Shown here: positions 62,867 to 64,000 of the stretch, piece by piece
Layout: each line of letters starts with the position of its first letter
Position numbering within the stretch: the first letter of the stretch is position 1
NCBI RefSeq assembly: GCF_029946185.1
Contig: NZ_JAQSEA010000042.1
Span: 1-64,000, forward strand
Direction of reading: 5' to 3'
DNA length: 64,000 nucleotides
DNA from: Prosthecobacter sp.
GTDB taxonomy: Bacteria > Verrucomicrobiota > Verrucomicrobiia > Verrucomicrobiales > Verrucomicrobiaceae
Notes under the pieces: model-generated
The model's input: only the letters and a program-made list of their open reading frames with translations
Told to the model about the DNA's origin: nothing
Databases searched by the model: none
Made by a program: the position numbers and the translations under genes

Positions 62867-63370
62867 TCATGCCCCACAGTTCCTCCGTAAAGCCCCGCGC
62901 AGCATGCCAAATCCCCCGAGCACAAACAGCAGCGGAAACCAGATGGAATACAGCGCCGCACGCGAGCCGTGCTCCAGCACCGCCTCATCCGCTGCCGCCG
63001 GATTCACCCAGCAGACCTGAGCCGATCCGGTGGGATACTGCTCCTGTCTCTGCAGCGCATCATCGAAATGCAGCGTCGGTGCCCGCTCCACCTGGCGGAT
63101 GCGTGTGCTGCTGAGCTTGATCCCATTCACCTCATATTCGTAGCGCACCTCCACCCGGTGCGCGGGGTTTGAATGCGGCGTGGGTCGCTCGCTCTTGATG
63201 CGGGAGGAAACGATGCGGCAGGGCACCTGCGACCAGTTCCGCGTAGTCTGCGCCTTCTCATACGACAGCCACATCCGCCACGCAAAGAACGATCCTGCCG
63301 CGATGAGGAAGACCCCCATCGTGCAAAGCCACCAGCGGCCTGATTGAGATGCAAATTGATTCTGCGACAT
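62867..63370 (-). CDS. DUF3592 membrane protein
   Basis: A 167-residue membrane protein, start at 63370 (MSQNQFASQSGRWWLC). One helix at the start (TMGVFLIAAGSFFAWRMWL) and one near the end (IWFPLLFVLGGFGMLRG) flank a beta-rich exported domain with WSQVPCRIVSSRI, HRVEVRYEYEVNGIKLSSTRI, and the YPTGSAQVCWVNPAAADEAVL motif typical of DUF3592. Function unknown. It is divergent from recJ. Confidence 0.8.
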   Translation of the reverse strand: MSQNQFASQSGRWWLCTMGVFLIAAGSFFAWRMWLSYEKAQTTRNWSQVPCRIVSSRIKSERPTPHSNPAHRVEVRYEYEVNGIKLSSTRIRQVERAPTLHFDDALQRQEQYPTGSAQVCWVNPAAADEAVLEHGSRAALYSIWFPLLFVLGGFGMLRGALRRNCGA

Positions 63371-63444
63371 GCGTTCGGGAAGCAGGCTTTGACTCCGCTT
63401 CACGCGTGTTCCATACAGAGATGTATTCATCTCGCAAATTCCTC

Positions 63445-64000
63445 ATGTCCGAACCCACCCCCATCTCGATACGTCCGCCACGCTGGCTGCTAAAGCCCGT
63501 CGTGGAAGGCGCTGCCGAGCTGGCGGCAGACATGGGGCTGTCCTCTCTCATGGCGCAGCTTCTCGTGCAGCGCGGCCTCACCACCGTGGAAATGGTGCGT
63601 GATTTCCTCGTGCCCAAGCTCGCCACGCTCGGAGACCCTACCGTGCTTCCGGAGATGAAGCCCGCCGTGGCGCGCATCCTGCGCGCTGTCGATGAAAAGC
63701 AGAGCGTCGTGCTCTACGGCGACTACGATGTGGACGGCGTCACGTCGATGGCCCTGATGTACCTCATCTTGAAGGCCTACGGACTCGAAACTCATCTCTT
63801 CCTGCCCACTCGCATGGAGGAAGGCTACGGCCTCAGCCTCGATGGCATCGCCAAGTGCTACGAGCAGTTCGGCAAACCACACCTATTCATCGCCCTCGAC
63901 TGTGGCACCACCTCACTCAAAGAAGTGGCCAAACTGCGCGCCGATGGCGTGGACTGCGTCATCATCGACCACCACGAGCTCTCCCCCCAGGGCCGCCCCG
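63445..64000 (+). CDS. recJ: Single-stranded-DNA exonuclease RecJ, N-terminal part
   Basis: The 5'-3' exonuclease of mismatch and recombination repair, cut by the window end (185 residues visible). The DHH phosphoesterase motifs are present: VVLYGDYDVDGVTSMALM (motif I with its Asps) and FIALDCGTTS and VIIDHHELSP. The N-terminal SLMAQLLVQRGLTTVEMVRDFLVPKL region is typical. The ATG at 63445 is preferred; an in-frame ATG at 63421 is possible. Confidence 0.95.
   Translation, partial: MSEPTPISIRPPRWLLKPVVEGAAELAADMGLSSLMAQLLVQRGLTTVEMVRDFLVPKLATLGDPTVLPEMKPAVARILRAVDEKQSVVLYGDYDVDGVTSMALMYLILKAYGLETHLFLPTRMEEGYGLSLDGIAKCYEQFGKPHLFIALDCGTTSLKEVAKLRADGVDCVIIDHHELSPQGRP

Overview
The window is GC-rich, densely coded DNA that looks like a chromosome segment of a Verrucomicrobiota bacterium, most likely from the Verrucomicrobiaceae (Prosthecobacter-like). 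The placement is inference from gene content: an autotransporter-type beta-strand repeat protein, a DUF1549/DUF1553 heme protein beside a DUF1501 protein, two secreted sulfatases, a Tat-exported sugar isomerase-like TIM barrel, a DUF3857/transglutaminase giant, and many intergenic hairpin repeats. No rRNA, CRISPR array, integrase or transposase was found. The only tRNA seen is tRNA-Arg(CCT).

Layout. 1-7500 is accessory-like: the N-terminal part of a secreted beta-strand repeat protein, the tRNA, small orphan genes, a repeat-built secreted protein with a broken second copy, an OmpA-like protein, an HTH protein, and a possible ADP-ribosyltransferase-like gene with a small partner. 7500-19300 is mostly housekeeping: an SDR dehydrogenase, hflX, clpX, envelope proteins of unknown role, a prepilin-like protein and an RlpA-like lipoprotein. 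19359-24099 is a three-gene unit: an ECF sigma factor, a membrane protein joining an anti-sigma-like N-terminus to CxxCH and DUF1549/DUF1553 modules, and a DUF1501 protein. 24100-29117 holds an RND heavy-metal pump and its outer-membrane channel, with no membrane fusion protein. 29306-34199 is a manganese module: MntR, two TTAG-N6-CTAA operators, an outer-membrane protein and a complete four-gene ABC importer.

34200-50200 carries a decayed gene scar, large membrane proteins, trpS, rnr, a glycosyltransferase, an Hsp33-type chaperone, an AraC regulator, a four-helix-bundle gene inside a perfect 34-bp inverted repeat, prfB with its programmed frameshift, recO, a glutathione peroxidase and an ABC ATPase. 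50200-64000 has two sulfatases, an M48 protease, an AI-2E family transporter, a RelB/ParE-type toxin-antitoxin pair, clpB, repeat-filled spacers, a zeta-like kinase, a flavodoxin, an MBL-fold/ATPase pair and the start of recJ.

The observations most worth following are the sigma factor/heme-protein unit, the inverted-repeat element whose end supplies the prfB stop codon, the MntR regulon with its outer-membrane gene, and the ART-like gene pair. All functions are assigned by reading motifs; no database search was possible.
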